A stretch of DNA of 42,676 nt, from positions 4,616 to 47,291 of the forward strand of contig OMXZ01000017.1 of the NCBI GenBank assembly GCA_900315165.1, read 5' to 3'. A model generated the notes under the pieces. The model ran no database searches, had not been told where the DNA came from, and saw only the letters and a list, made by a program, of their open reading frames with translations. A program made the position numbers and the translations under genes. This document shows, piece by piece, positions 17,257 to 26,240 of this stretch (its first letter is position 1; every line of letters begins with the position of its first letter). This stretch comes from an uncultured Actinomycetes bacterium (GTDB lineage Bacteria; Actinomycetota; Coriobacteriia; Coriobacteriales; Atopobiaceae).

Positions 17257-17913
17257 TTATGCCAGGAAAAGCCGGCGCAGCTCATCGACCGTGTGCGCGA
17301 TGGATGCAGCACCTGCCTTCTCGAGCTCACCAGCCGGCGCGGTATCGCCATAATAGACGCCGATGCAGGGGATCCCCGCCTCGTGCGCAGCCTCGACATC
17401 GAAGTGCCGGTCACCTACCATCACGGCTTCGTCGAGCGAGAAGCCCGCCGCCTTGACCGCGGCTTTGATGGTATCGGCCTTGGAGACCTTGCCGTCCGAG
17501 TCCTTGCCCATCACGATGGCAAACTGGTCGGCGATGCCCGCCTCCCCCACGCAGCGCCGCAGCAGCGGCGTGCGTTTGGACGAGGCGACGGCCAAGGTCC
17601 GCCCGTCTTCCGCAAGGTCGGCGAGAAGCTCGGGAATGCCCGGAAAAGCAGGCCATGCCTCAGGCCCATAGGTCCCGTATATCTCGCGATAGCGCCGCGT
17701 GACCTCCGCGGCGTCGGCCTCGGACAGGCCGTACACCATCGAGAAGGCCTGAGGGAAGGGCGGCCCCACCAGGCGGCGCAGATCGCCAAGCTCGTCCTCA
17801 GTCAGACCGAAACCGATCAGAACGCGCCGGGCGGTCTCGACGATCATGGGCATCGTGTCGCCCAGCGTCCCGTCGAAATCCCATACGATGCAGGGCTGTC
17901 TGCCTGTTTCCAT
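17257..17913 (-). CDS. HAD-family hydrolase, phosphoglycolate phosphatase-like
   Basis: Haloacid dehalogenase phosphatase of 218 residues. Motif I WDFDGTLGDT provides the nucleophile and acid Asp residues near the N-terminus; motif II is the Ser of AVASSK; motif III Lys lies in GKVSKADT; motif IV is MVGDRHFDVEAA. The helical cap between motifs I and II matches the Gph/PgmB-like subgroup. ATG 17913 is preceded by GAGGAG at seven bases. The substrate is not predictable. It diverges from the DUF1015 gene across an 86-bp gap. Confidence 0.88.
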   Translation of the reverse strand: METGRQPCIVWDFDGTLGDTMPMIVETARRVLIGFGLTEDELGDLRRLVGPPFPQAFSMVYGLSEADAAEVTRRYREIYGTYGPEAWPAFPGIPELLADLAEDGRTLAVASSKRTPLLRRCVGEAGIADQFAIVMGKDSDGKVSKADTIKAAVKAAGFSLDEAVMVGDRHFDVEAAHEAGIPCIGVYYGDTAPAGELEKAGAASIAHTVDELRRLFLA

Positions 17914-17999
17914 CCTGCTGCTCCTCACGCTGCGATAGGTCTGCTGTCCGCACTATAGGCTACGATAGTCGCGTTACGAATCGCAAACGAGGGGGCACC

Positions 18000-19259
18000 A
18001 TGCACGCCGATCCCATCTACTGCTACCGTCCCACGCCCGAGCGCGCCGCCGAGTTCGCCGCGCCGGCCTACGATGTCTTCGACCGCGCAGGCGCCGCCGC
18101 CTATGTGGAAGCCCACCCGCGCTCGTTTCTGGCAATCGACCGTCCCGAGACGGGCTTCGCACCCGACCACGACATGTACGCGGCCGACGTGTACGAGCAT
18201 GCCCGCGACCTGCTGAACGAGCGCGTGGCCGACGGCACCCTCCTGCGCGATGAGAAGCCCTGCTACTACGTCTGGCGCCTTGCCACGGCGGAGAGCCACA
18301 CGCAGACGGGCATCGTGGCCGGCGTCGCCGTGGACGACTACGAGGACGGCACCGTCCACCGCCACGAGGACGTGCTCAAGGCCAAGGCTCAGGACCGCAT
18401 CAACCACATCCGCACGACCAACGCCCAGACCGGCCCCATCTTCCTCGCCTATCGCGACGACCCGACGATCGACTCCCTGGTCGCCCTCACGACCACGGGC
18501 GAGCCGCTCTACGACTTCACAGCCGAGGACGGGTGCCGCCACACCATCTGGCGCATCTCGCGCGAGGTCGCGGTCCAGTCGCTGCAGCTGATGTTCGACC
18601 GGCAGGTGCCAGACGCCTACATCGCCGACGGCCACCATCGCTGTGCCTCTGCCGTCGCCGTATGCGAGGAGCGACGCGCCGCGGCACGTGATGGGAAGCT
18701 GGATGAGGCCGCCGCGGGCGCCGACGAGACCGCGCCCTACGACCGCTTCCTGGCCGTGCTCTTCCCCGCCAGCCAGCTCGCCATCATGCCCTACGACCGC
18801 GTGCTCTCGGATGCGGGCGGGCTTTCCGCCGCGGAAGCAATCGACGCCATCCGCGCCGCCGGCTTCACAGCCGAACCTGCCGAGGGCGTCGTGGACCCCG
18901 AGGAGGCGGGCACCTTCGGCCTCAAGATCGGGGGCGGCTGGTGGAAGGTCCGTCTTGCCGGCCCGGCGATCGACGACCCCGTGGCCTCCCTCGACACCCA
19001 GATCGCGCAGGACCGCATCCTCGCCCCCGTCTTCGGCGTCGAGGACCCCACGAGCGACCCGCGCATCACCTTCGTGGGAGGCGCCGACGCCGCCGACCAG
19101 GCCGACCGCAAGGCAGGCGACACGGGCGTGGCCCTCACCCTGCATCCCACCTCGATCGACCAGCTCATGGCCGTGGCGGACGCCGGCAAGCTGATGCCGC
19201 CCAAGTCCACGTGGTTTGTACCCAAGCTTCTTTCCGGCCTCTTTATCCGCAGGATCTAG
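18000..19259 (+). CDS. DUF1015 family protein
   Basis: A 419-residue cytoplasmic protein with the conserved DUF1015 features: early APAYDV, the charged stretch RHEDVLKAKAQDRINHIRTTNAQTGPIFL, and the central YIADGHHRCASA motif. The last contains an invariant Gly-His-His and is a likely metal or nucleotide site. The family is conserved in many bacteria without an agreed biochemical role. ATG 18000 follows GAGGGGG. The gene reads away from the HAD phosphatase and is followed 120 bp later by the large membrane/TPR-like gene. Confidence 0.9.
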   Translation: MHADPIYCYRPTPERAAEFAAPAYDVFDRAGAAAYVEAHPRSFLAIDRPETGFAPDHDMYAADVYEHARDLLNERVADGTLLRDEKPCYYVWRLATAESHTQTGIVAGVAVDDYEDGTVHRHEDVLKAKAQDRINHIRTTNAQTGPIFLAYRDDPTIDSLVALTTTGEPLYDFTAEDGCRHTIWRISREVAVQSLQLMFDRQVPDAYIADGHHRCASAVAVCEERRAAARDGKLDEAAAGADETAPYDRFLAVLFPASQLAIMPYDRVLSDAGGLSAAEAIDAIRAAGFTAEPAEGVVDPEEAGTFGLKIGGGWWKVRLAGPAIDDPVASLDTQIAQDRILAPVFGVEDPTSDPRITFVGGADAADQADRKAGDTGVALTLHPTSIDQLMAVADAGKLMPPKSTWFVPKLLSGLFIRRI

Positions 19260-19350
19260 AAGCGGCGGACTCGCCCCGACACGGTGCCACGTTTTTTCAC
19301 AGCGATGGCGTTCGCGTGTTATAGATGTCGCGGGCGCGGGTATATTCTTA

Positions 19351-19367
19351 CCCATCAACTTGATGGG
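19351..19367 (+). promoter_or_regulatory. Perfect palindrome in the leader of the membrane/TPR-like gene
   Basis: CCCATCAACTTGATGGG is a perfect 8+1+8 dyad that ends 12 bases before the start codon and abuts the GGAG ribosome site. TATATT just upstream (19341-19346) could be a -10 element, although no good -35 is visible. The dyad could be an operator at the transcription start or a translational hairpin. Confidence 0.4.
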
Positions 19368-19379
19368 ATTTGGAGATCT

Positions 19380-22004
19380 ATGAGGCGTCCTGACGACAAG
19401 GCCCGTGTCGACCTGCCGCTTGCCATGGTGGCGCTGCAGGCCGTGGCAACGGTAGCGGTGCTTGCCGGCACGGCGGTGCTCCTCGCGGCCGTCTTCACGA
19501 CCGCCGGGGTCGCCAACGCCGTGACCTTCGTCGCCGGACTTGCGGCGGGCGCCGCGTCCATCGGCGTCCTCGTTTATGCCAGACGCAGACGGTCAGGGGC
19601 GTCTTCCGATGAAACAGCACCGGCCGAACAAGCTGACCTGGCGCAGGACAGTGAGTCGGACCCGAAGGCCATCGATATGCCGGCGGTTGCCGATACACCG
19701 CTCGTCCAGGCCGCTCCTGCCGCCGAGCCCGAGGTCGAACTGACCTCCGAGCCCTCCAAATACTCAAAGCTCGATATGGGCACGCTGGTCGACCGCTTGG
19801 TCGGCTGCCCCGACCCCGTCGCCGAGCTCAAGTTGATGGAAAAGGATATCGCCGACCGTGAACAGGCATGGAAGGGCCATGGCCGCTGGAGCGAGGGCAG
19901 GTCGGTGCGCGAGCGCGACCGGCTCATCGCCCGTGCCTTGGGGCGGGAGGTTCCCGACGAGGACAACGGTCCGGACCCCGATCCCGAGGTCACGCCCATC
20001 CCCTCGGGCATCGAGCTCTTCCTCGCCCATCGCCTGCGCGACTCGGGTCTCTACGACGACGAGGTCGAGATGCCGCAGATGCACATCGTGTGCCCGCGCA
20101 GCTCAGGCATGTTCTACCTGCGCGTCGAGCAGCCGCAGGTGTCCTATGGCGCCATACTCGTCGTGCTGCGCATCGAGGCCGCGCTCAACGCCGTCCGCTT
20201 CGCGCTGCGCTATTACGACGACGAGGAGCCGACCGAGTACGAGTGCATCGAGCTGCAGCAGCGCATCACGTCCAGCATCGCCGCGCAGGCCGCCCCGATT
20301 GACGAGCCGCTCGAGACCGACGAGGGAATCGATCCCAATGGCGAGTGGGCGGTCCGCCATGCCATCTCGCAGGCCATCGAGAGCTACCAGCTCCCCTATC
20401 GCCTGGTCGCGAACTTCCGGACCAATGTCGCCGATGGCAACGTCGCCATCGAGGTCATGCTCACACCGAGCGACGTCTTTCCCACCGAATGTATAAGCGC
20501 CGAGGCGGGCAATAAGCGCATCCCTGCGACCAAACAGATGCGCCGCATGCGCGCCTCCGATTACGCCCTGCGTCTTGCCATCCTCCTCGCGGCGTCCGCC
20601 TTCCGAGCATCAGCCGAGGTTAAGCACGTCTGGGTGGCCGGCATCCTCGAGACGTCCACGCGGCGCGACTGCTACTACTCCATCGACTTCGACCGCTGGC
20701 GCTTCGCCAAGGTCGACCTTTCCGAGGTCGACGACCTGGAGCGCATCCTGCATCCCTTCTGCCCGGCCCTGCGCCTGGAGGACGGCTTCCTCCGCCCGGT
20801 CATGCAGACCTTCGCCCTGTCCGAGGAGCGCTTCTGCCCGCGTCGCCGCTTTGAGAGCGTGTCCCTCTCGTCCCGCCGCCTGCGTGGGGCGGTCGCCGAG
20901 GCCCTCGGCACCGACCATGTGAGCGGCCTTGCCGTGGACGAGGGAGAAAAGCGCGCCGCCGTCGCCGACGACATCCTCCGCCACCTCGCCCATCCGGAGG
21001 ACGAGCGCGCGACCGAGCGGGATGTACACGCGATTCTCGAGATCGCCGGCGACGACCCCGACCCCAGCGTGAGGTCCGCCGCCGAGCGCACCGCCCGCGC
21101 CCTGGTCACGGGGTCCATCAGCGACGACCCGCTCGCCGTGGTGGACGAGTTCGTCTCGGGCGACCTGCTCACCCGCGCAAACCAGGCCGCGCAGAAGGCG
21201 CTCGCGGCACACGACCTCGTCCGCGCAAACAAGATCCTGGCCGAAGCCCTCTCCCCCATCGACGACGAGGGGCTCTACGAGGACACCGATCACGTGGTCT
21301 GGCGCTACTTCGCCGACTTCGTCGACCGCGCCCTCTACAACCGCCTCGTCGACCTCGAGGGACGCTCGCTCATGCTCGTCCCCCGCGGCTATTTCGACGC
21401 GCGCCTGCTCATGACCGTCACCCTGCTCGCTTCCAACCGCCCCGAGAAGGCCGAGCGGCATGCCCGCCTCCTCACCCGAATCGCCCCGCTCGACACGCGC
21501 TCGCGCCTGCAGGTCGTTCGCGCGCTTGAGGGCCAGGGCAAGGACGACGAGGCGATAGAAGAGCTCCGCGGCCTTCTCGAGATTGCCCACGACCCGCAAA
21601 GCGTCGGCACCGCCTACTACCGCATGGCCTTTTTCCAGTGGAAGACGGGCAATGTGACTGCGGCCAAGGCCTGCTACGCGCTCGCCATCCGCTTTTTGCC
21701 GGCCGCGGCGCAGACCATCGCCCTCGAGATCGCCACGCTCGCGATGGCCACAGGAGGTTCGACCGACCTTGACCATGAGATGTCGGAGCGCGAGGTTGCC
21801 GACACCCTCGCCGCCCACAACATCCCCGACGCCCCGACCGACCGCGTGTCGGAGGCCTTCTTCCAGTGCGCCCATGCCGCCGTCGACGCCGAGATCTTCC
21901 CGGTCGCCCGCAACTTCATGTCGACGATGGCCGCCTTTGCGCCCGACGACGTGATTGTGGGTATCCTGCACTCGCTCGAGGACGCGCCGGACTCCCGCCT
22001 GTAG
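19380..22004 (+). CDS. Large membrane protein with C-terminal TPR-like repeats, function unknown
   Basis: I do not recognise a named family. The 874-residue product has two N-terminal membrane helices (about residues 13-36 and 40-62) and a charged region. A long alpha/beta part with no recognised motif spans about residues 150-540. The C-terminal third is helical and tetratricopeptide-like (for example ARLLTRIAPLDTRSRLQVVRALEGQG and YYRMAFFQWKTGNVTAAKACYALA). It is probably a cytoplasmic scaffold tethered to the membrane. ATG 19380 with TTGGAGAT upstream is preferred to a longer frame from 19284. It ends before a bidirectional terminator. Confidence 0.8.
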   Translation: MRRPDDKARVDLPLAMVALQAVATVAVLAGTAVLLAAVFTTAGVANAVTFVAGLAAGAASIGVLVYARRRRSGASSDETAPAEQADLAQDSESDPKAIDMPAVADTPLVQAAPAAEPEVELTSEPSKYSKLDMGTLVDRLVGCPDPVAELKLMEKDIADREQAWKGHGRWSEGRSVRERDRLIARALGREVPDEDNGPDPDPEVTPIPSGIELFLAHRLRDSGLYDDEVEMPQMHIVCPRSSGMFYLRVEQPQVSYGAILVVLRIEAALNAVRFALRYYDDEEPTEYECIELQQRITSSIAAQAAPIDEPLETDEGIDPNGEWAVRHAISQAIESYQLPYRLVANFRTNVADGNVAIEVMLTPSDVFPTECISAEAGNKRIPATKQMRRMRASDYALRLAILLAASAFRASAEVKHVWVAGILETSTRRDCYYSIDFDRWRFAKVDLSEVDDLERILHPFCPALRLEDGFLRPVMQTFALSEERFCPRRRFESVSLSSRRLRGAVAEALGTDHVSGLAVDEGEKRAAVADDILRHLAHPEDERATERDVHAILEIAGDDPDPSVRSAAERTARALVTGSISDDPLAVVDEFVSGDLLTRANQAAQKALAAHDLVRANKILAEALSPIDDEGLYEDTDHVVWRYFADFVDRALYNRLVDLEGRSLMLVPRGYFDARLLMTVTLLASNRPEKAERHARLLTRIAPLDTRSRLQVVRALEGQGKDDEAIEELRGLLEIAHDPQSVGTAYYRMAFFQWKTGNVTAAKACYALAIRFLPAAAQTIALEIATLAMATGGSTDLDHEMSEREVADTLAAHNIPDAPTDRVSEAFFQCAHAAVDAEIFPVARNFMSTMAAFAPDDVIVGILHSLEDAPDSRL

Positions 22005-22056
22005 CGACATCCCGACGCGAAAAAGGGCGCAAACAACAAGAGGGTTACGAAAAAAT

Positions 22057-22098
22057 GGGACCCCGCACCGACAGGCAGCCGATACGGGGTCCCTTCTT
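22057..22098. terminator. Bidirectional Rho-independent terminator
   Basis: GGGACCCCG (22057-22065) pairs with CGGGGTCCC (22085-22093). An A-run precedes it and TTCTT follows, so it can serve both the plus-strand membrane protein gene and the convergent dipeptidase gene. Confidence 0.75.
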
Positions 22099-22123
22099 AC
22101 GCTGATGGCGGCACGCGGCACGC

Positions 22124-23539
22124 TTAGAGGTCGAGCTCCATCAGGCGGGCAATCGTGACAATGTAGATCTCGAGCGCGCGCTTGAACTGGGCCTCGGAGA
22201 AGCCCTCGTCGGCGGAGTGCTCGGCGCCGACCCAGTCCGGCATCGGGTCGGAGGGGTCGTTGGGGCCGAAGGCGCAGGCGCACTTGAAGTGGCGTGCGTA
22301 GGTGCCACCGCCGATCACGTAGGCCTTGGCGTTGCGGCCAGTGTACTCGTTGTAGGTGGCGACGCAGGTCTCGATGGCAGGGTTGTCCGGCTTGATATAG
22401 AAGGTCGGCATGTCCAGGTCCACAGTCAGCGTGGCGTTGCGGCCCTCGAGGAACTTCTCGATCGCGGCGCTGATTTCGTCCGAGGAGATCGAGGTCGGGT
22501 AGCGGGAGTCGATGGTCTGCTCGAAGACACCGTTCTTGGTGCGGACCGTACCACCGATGCAGGTCAGCGGACCAAACATCTCGTCGTGGCTCGCGAAGCC
22601 CATCGAGGAGCCGTCGGTGGTGCAGAGGATGTCGTGCTCGAGGTCGAGCCAGACGCGCTCGGCATCGCTGCCGATCTCCTGGGCGCGCAGGTAGTCAACA
22701 AGGACGAGGATGGCGTTGACGGAGCCCTCGGGGGTCGAGGCGTGGGCGCCGATGCCCTCGGCGGTGACCTTCGCGAGACCATCACCAGCGGGCTCGACGG
22801 TAATGCGGTCGGCCGCGGGGAGCTTAGAGGCGTCAGCCTTGACGACCGCAGTCGCCTGGCCGGGGACTGCGTTGCCTGCGGAGCCGCCGTCCAGCTCGAC
22901 GATCTGGTCAGCGATGGCGGAGGCGGAGCGGATCGTGGCGGAGTAGCCGCCCTTCTCGCCACAGATCACGGGGAAGTCCGCGTCCGGGGTGAAGAGGAAG
23001 GCGGGCTGCTCGAAGTTGTCGAGATACCACTCGACATCGCGCATGTCGGTCTCTTCGTTGTTGCCGATAATCATGCGGAGAGTGTAGGGATTGACCGTGC
23101 CGGCCTTCTCGGCGCGCTCCTTGAAGAACTTGAGCGCATAGAGGCCGAGCGTGAAGGGGCCCTTGTCATCGAGGACGCCGCGGCCGATCATGAAGCCGTC
23201 CTTGCGTGTGACCTCGAAGGGCGGGAAGGTCCAGCCGGTGCCCTCGGGGACGATGTCGGTGTGGCCGATGAGGGCAATCTGCTTGTCAGACGCGCCCTTG
23301 ATGTCGGCATAGCCGATGTGGCCGTCGCAGTTGTGGGCGTCAAAGCCCAGGCGGTCGGCGATCTTGACCGCGGCGTCGAGCGCCTCGAAGGCCTTGGGGC
23401 CGTAGGGCTTGCCCGGCTCGGCGGCGTCCATGTCCTCCACGGAGCGGATGTGTACCAGCGTGTCGATATCGGAAACGATATTCTCCCACTCGCGCTCGAT
23501 GTACTCGCGCGCCTCTTGCTTGAGCTGCTCGTCTGCCAT
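22124..23539 (-). CDS. pepV: Sapep/PepV-type M20 dipeptidase (copy 1)
   Basis: Zinc-dependent cytoplasmic dipeptidase that releases amino acids from imported dipeptides. M20 metal ligands are readable: His93 in IGHTDIVPEG, Asp124 in GVLDDKGP, the Glu pair in GNNEET (~162-163), Asp186 in TPDADFP and a C-terminal His in GAEHSADE. The interposed domain holds GGSAGNAVPGQA. Its 471 residues match the family. ATG 23539 follows GAAAGGAT. It is about half identical by eye to the second copy at 24719-26137, and the ends MADE-LKQE and ARLMELDL are nearly the same, so the two arose by duplication. Confidence 0.93.
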   Translation of the reverse strand: MADEQLKQEAREYIEREWENIVSDIDTLVHIRSVEDMDAAEPGKPYGPKAFEALDAAVKIADRLGFDAHNCDGHIGYADIKGASDKQIALIGHTDIVPEGTGWTFPPFEVTRKDGFMIGRGVLDDKGPFTLGLYALKFFKERAEKAGTVNPYTLRMIIGNNEETDMRDVEWYLDNFEQPAFLFTPDADFPVICGEKGGYSATIRSASAIADQIVELDGGSAGNAVPGQATAVVKADASKLPAADRITVEPAGDGLAKVTAEGIGAHASTPEGSVNAILVLVDYLRAQEIGSDAERVWLDLEHDILCTTDGSSMGFASHDEMFGPLTCIGGTVRTKNGVFEQTIDSRYPTSISSDEISAAIEKFLEGRNATLTVDLDMPTFYIKPDNPAIETCVATYNEYTGRNAKAYVIGGGTYARHFKCACAFGPNDPSDPMPDWVGAEHSADEGFSEAQFKRALEIYIVTIARLMELDL

Positions 23540-23584
23540 AAAGCATCCTTTCTGACTCGCAGTCGTACGTTGCATGACTCAGCT

Positions 23585-23613
23585 AGTTTAACGTATGCCG
23601 ACACAGGTTTGAA
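23585..23613 (-). promoter_or_regulatory. Possible promoter of dipeptidase copy 1
   Basis: On the minus strand, TTCAAA (23608-23613) and TAAACT (23585-23590) are separated by 17 bp and lie about 45 bp before the start codon. Both hexamers are imperfect. Confidence 0.35.
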
Positions 23614-23661
23614 ACAATTCGACAGGCGGTAGGGTCTCGGCGCTGGTCGAGAGTCCAGGCT

Positions 23662-24369
23662 CTAGCCGACCTCGATATTCCGCCAGTCATCGAGCCACAT
23701 GTCGGCAATCCCCTGCACCTCCGCGATGTTCTGCACGTCGTCGCAGGCGTTGACCGCGCAGGTCATCATCCCCGCCGACTGCGCCGACCGCAGGCCGATC
23801 GCCAGGTCCTCGAACACGATGCAGTCCTTCGCTGCGACGCCAAGGCGACGGGCGGCCTCCAGGTAGATGTCCGGCGAATCCTTGGGCCTGTCCACCTCCC
23901 GGCCGAAGACGAGCGCGTCGAAGAGGCCGCGCACGTCGATGTGCTGGCAGGCGAAGAGCACCTCGGGGTCGTTGACCGTCGCCAGGGCACAAGGGATGCC
24001 CCGCCGCTGGAGCGCGTGGATGTAGTCCTCCACGCCAGGACGCAGGGTCACCCGGGACTCGTACAGCGCCCGTCCCATCCGGTTCCACTCGTCGCAGATA
24101 TCTTCGACCGACTCGTGAAGCTGGTAGCGCTCGATGGTGTACCTCGCTCCGGCCTCGAATCCCAAGGCCGAGAGCGCCCGCTGATAGTCGGGCGTCACCT
24201 CGAACCCACGCGCGCCGAGAAAGACGCGGTCGACCTCGGTCCATACGTCCCGCGTGATGGAGATGGTCCCGTCGAAATCAAAGATCGCGCCTTTGAAGCT
24301 GGGCGGCCAGAGTCCGACCGGTCCTCCGCTGACAGACCCGCCGACCGATTGATTGACCTGCAGACCCAC
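23662..24369 (-). CDS. HAD-family hydrolase, beta-phosphoglucomutase-like
   Basis: A 235-residue HAD enzyme. Motif I IFDFDGTISIT follows a 25-residue N-terminal extension; motif II Thr lies in CALATVNDP; the motif III Lys is in DRPKDSPDIY; motif IV is IVFEDLAIGLRSA. The DRPKDSPD and FEDLxxG signatures match the sugar-phosphate phosphatase/beta-phosphoglucomutase branch. The start is GTG 24369 with GGAAGG seven bases upstream. It lies between the two dipeptidases in the same orientation, downstream of the palindrome array, which may carry its control region. Substrate unknown. Confidence 0.87.
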   Translation of the reverse strand: MGLQVNQSVGGSVSGGPVGLWPPSFKGAIFDFDGTISITRDVWTEVDRVFLGARGFEVTPDYQRALSALGFEAGARYTIERYQLHESVEDICDEWNRMGRALYESRVTLRPGVEDYIHALQRRGIPCALATVNDPEVLFACQHIDVRGLFDALVFGREVDRPKDSPDIYLEAARRLGVAAKDCIVFEDLAIGLRSAQSAGMMTCAVNACDDVQNIAEVQGIADMWLDDWRNIEVG

Positions 24370-24467
24370 GCGCTACCTTCCCGTCTATGAGAGTGGGCGA
24401 TGCACCCTCTTATTGTATTCGGTCAAGGTTACATCGGCAGTCCCAAGTCACTGGGACGCGCGAGGAA

Positions 24468-24655
24468 GACACCAACCGCCAGTTGGCGTCAAAACAGGCC
24501 GCGAATGAAGAAGCATTTAACGCCAGATGGCGGTTGGTGTCGCAATCAATCTACCAGCAATATCACACGTTTCCGCTGGTAGTTGGTTAATGAATTTGAT
24601 GCACACCAACCGCCAGTTGGTGTAAAAACCTGACGCCAATTGGCGGTTGGCGTCA
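24468..24655. repeat. Four alternating ~24-bp palindromic repeats
   Basis: Copies lie at 24468-24490 (+), 24519-24541 (-), 24602-24624 (+) and 24631-24655 (-). The core CCGCCA is the loop of a short dyad with arms like ACACCAA/TTGGTGT (copy 3) or GACGCCAA/TTGGCGTC (copy 4). The base change between those copies keeps the pairing. A further inverted repeat, CTACCAGC (24551-24558) and GCTGGTAG (24575-24582), sits in the middle. The array fills most of the 349-bp gap between the second dipeptidase stop and the HAD start; GTCCCA/TGGGAC at 24440-24457 is another small dyad. No gene is visible in this gap. Confidence 0.8.
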
Positions 24656-24718
24656 GATCAAACGCACGCAAAGCATCCGCGGAGGAAAGACTAGGGCGCC
24701 TATCAATCTGTCGGTGAC

Positions 24719-26137
24719 CTAGCCCAGATCGAGCTCCATCAGGCGGGCGATGCTCACGATGTAGATCTTGAGCGCGCGGCGCAGGGCCTCCTCAGAGATT
24801 GCCTCGTCGGGGCCATGCTCGATGCCGACCCAGTCCGGGTCCTGCACGGCGGGATCATGAGGCCCGAAGGCAGCGGCGCGCTTGAAATGGCGCGCGTAGG
24901 TGCCGCCGCCAATCGTGAACGCCTTGCCCGGCCGGCCCGTGTACTCCTCATACGTCGAGAGCAGGGTGCGGATCTCGGGCAGCTCGGGGTCCACGTAGAA
25001 GGGCGTCACGTCGCGCCACTGCTCGTAGCTGCAGCCGAACTGGATGCCGAAGGCCGCGAGCTTGGCGCGGAGCTCGTCGCCCGTGACGCTCGTGGGGTAG
25101 CGGCAGTCGATCGTCTGGACGAACTGGTCGCCGACGGTACGCACGGTGCCGCCGATTAGCGTGAGCGGGCCAAACTTGCCGTCGGCCGTGTCGACGCCGA
25201 TGGAGGAGCCATCAGTCGAGGCCAGGAGCTGCTGCTCCATCCCCAGGAAGGTCATCTCGCCGCGCGAGCAGATATCGTGATCGAGCAGGTAGTCGACCAG
25301 CAGAGCGATGGCGTTGACCGTGCCCTCGGGCATGGAGGCGTGGCCGCCCCTGCCATGGGCCGTGAGCAGGAAGGTCCCGTCCGCGGCAGGCTCGATGTCG
25401 ATGCCGTCCGCCGCCGGCAGCTCATCAGCCGTGGCGCGGACGAGGGCCGTGGCCTGGCCGGGCACCGCGTTGCTCACCGTGCCGCCGTCGAGCTTGAGGA
25501 TGCGGTGGCCCACCACATGCCCCGAAGTGAACTGGCCTCCATAGAGGCCCTTTTCGCCGCAGATCAGCGGGAAGTCGGCGTCAGGCGAGAAGCAGAAGGC
25601 CGGCTGCGGGTACCGCTCCAGGTACCAGTCCACATCGGCCATCGTGGTCTCCTCGTCGTTGCCGATGATGCAACGCAGCGTGTAGGGCAGTCTCTCCCCC
25701 GTCCGCTCGACCTGGCGCTGGAAAAAATGTGCAGCATAAAGAGAGAGGACGAAGGGACCCTTGTCATCCAGCACGCCGCGGCCGACCAGGTAGCCGTCCT
25801 TGCGCGTGACCGTGAAGGGGTCGAAGTGCCAGCCCAGGCCCTCGGGCACGACATCGGTGTGCGCGATGGTCGCAACCTGCACGTCCGTCTTGCCAGGGAG
25901 GTCCGCGTAGCCGATGTACCCGTCGCAATCATGGGCGTCGAGCCCCAGGCGGGAGGCTATGCCGATGGCTGTCTCGAGCGCCTCGTGGGACGCGGGGCCC
26001 CAGGGCATGCCCGGGACCGCGGCCTCCTTGTCCTCGACCGAGCGGATGCGGACCAGCCGGTCGATATCGGCGACCACGTCCTCCCACACCTCGTCGACGT
26101 AGGCGTCCACTTCCTGCTTGAGCTTCTCATCAGCCAT
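24719..26137 (-). CDS. pepV: Sapep/PepV-type M20 dipeptidase (copy 2)
   Basis: Paralogue of copy 1, 472 residues. The metal ligands are conserved: His in IAHTDVVPEG, Asp in GVLDDKGP, GluGlu in GNDEET, Asp in SPDADFP and the C-terminal His in GIEHGPDE. The interposed domain has GGTVSNAVPGQA. ATG 26137 with GGGGG nine bases upstream is used rather than the in-frame TTG at 26149. Divergence from copy 1 is spread over the whole length, so both are likely functional and may differ in dipeptide preference. It diverges from the disrupted oxidoreductase gene. Confidence 0.93.
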   Translation of the reverse strand: MADEKLKQEVDAYVDEVWEDVVADIDRLVRIRSVEDKEAAVPGMPWGPASHEALETAIGIASRLGLDAHDCDGYIGYADLPGKTDVQVATIAHTDVVPEGLGWHFDPFTVTRKDGYLVGRGVLDDKGPFVLSLYAAHFFQRQVERTGERLPYTLRCIIGNDEETTMADVDWYLERYPQPAFCFSPDADFPLICGEKGLYGGQFTSGHVVGHRILKLDGGTVSNAVPGQATALVRATADELPAADGIDIEPAADGTFLLTAHGRGGHASMPEGTVNAIALLVDYLLDHDICSRGEMTFLGMEQQLLASTDGSSIGVDTADGKFGPLTLIGGTVRTVGDQFVQTIDCRYPTSVTGDELRAKLAAFGIQFGCSYEQWRDVTPFYVDPELPEIRTLLSTYEEYTGRPGKAFTIGGGTYARHFKRAAAFGPHDPAVQDPDWVGIEHGPDEAISEEALRRALKIYIVSIARLMELDLG

Positions 26138-26240
26138 CGTAACCCCCAAATAAATGAAACCGTCTACCCGACGATGCGTCTCGACCAGGCAGACCTCCCG
26201 TATACTGATTCCGGTTATCTATTGTAGCGAGGAGAGCGCT

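Noticed and set aside
20610-22283. A 557-codon minus-strand frame opposite the membrane/TPR-like gene
   Set aside because: No ribosome site or domain; Arg/Gly/Val-rich composition is expected for an antisense frame.
24468-24655. CRISPR-like array
   Set aside because: The copies alternate in orientation, are themselves palindromic and have unequal gaps, and no cas genes are present.
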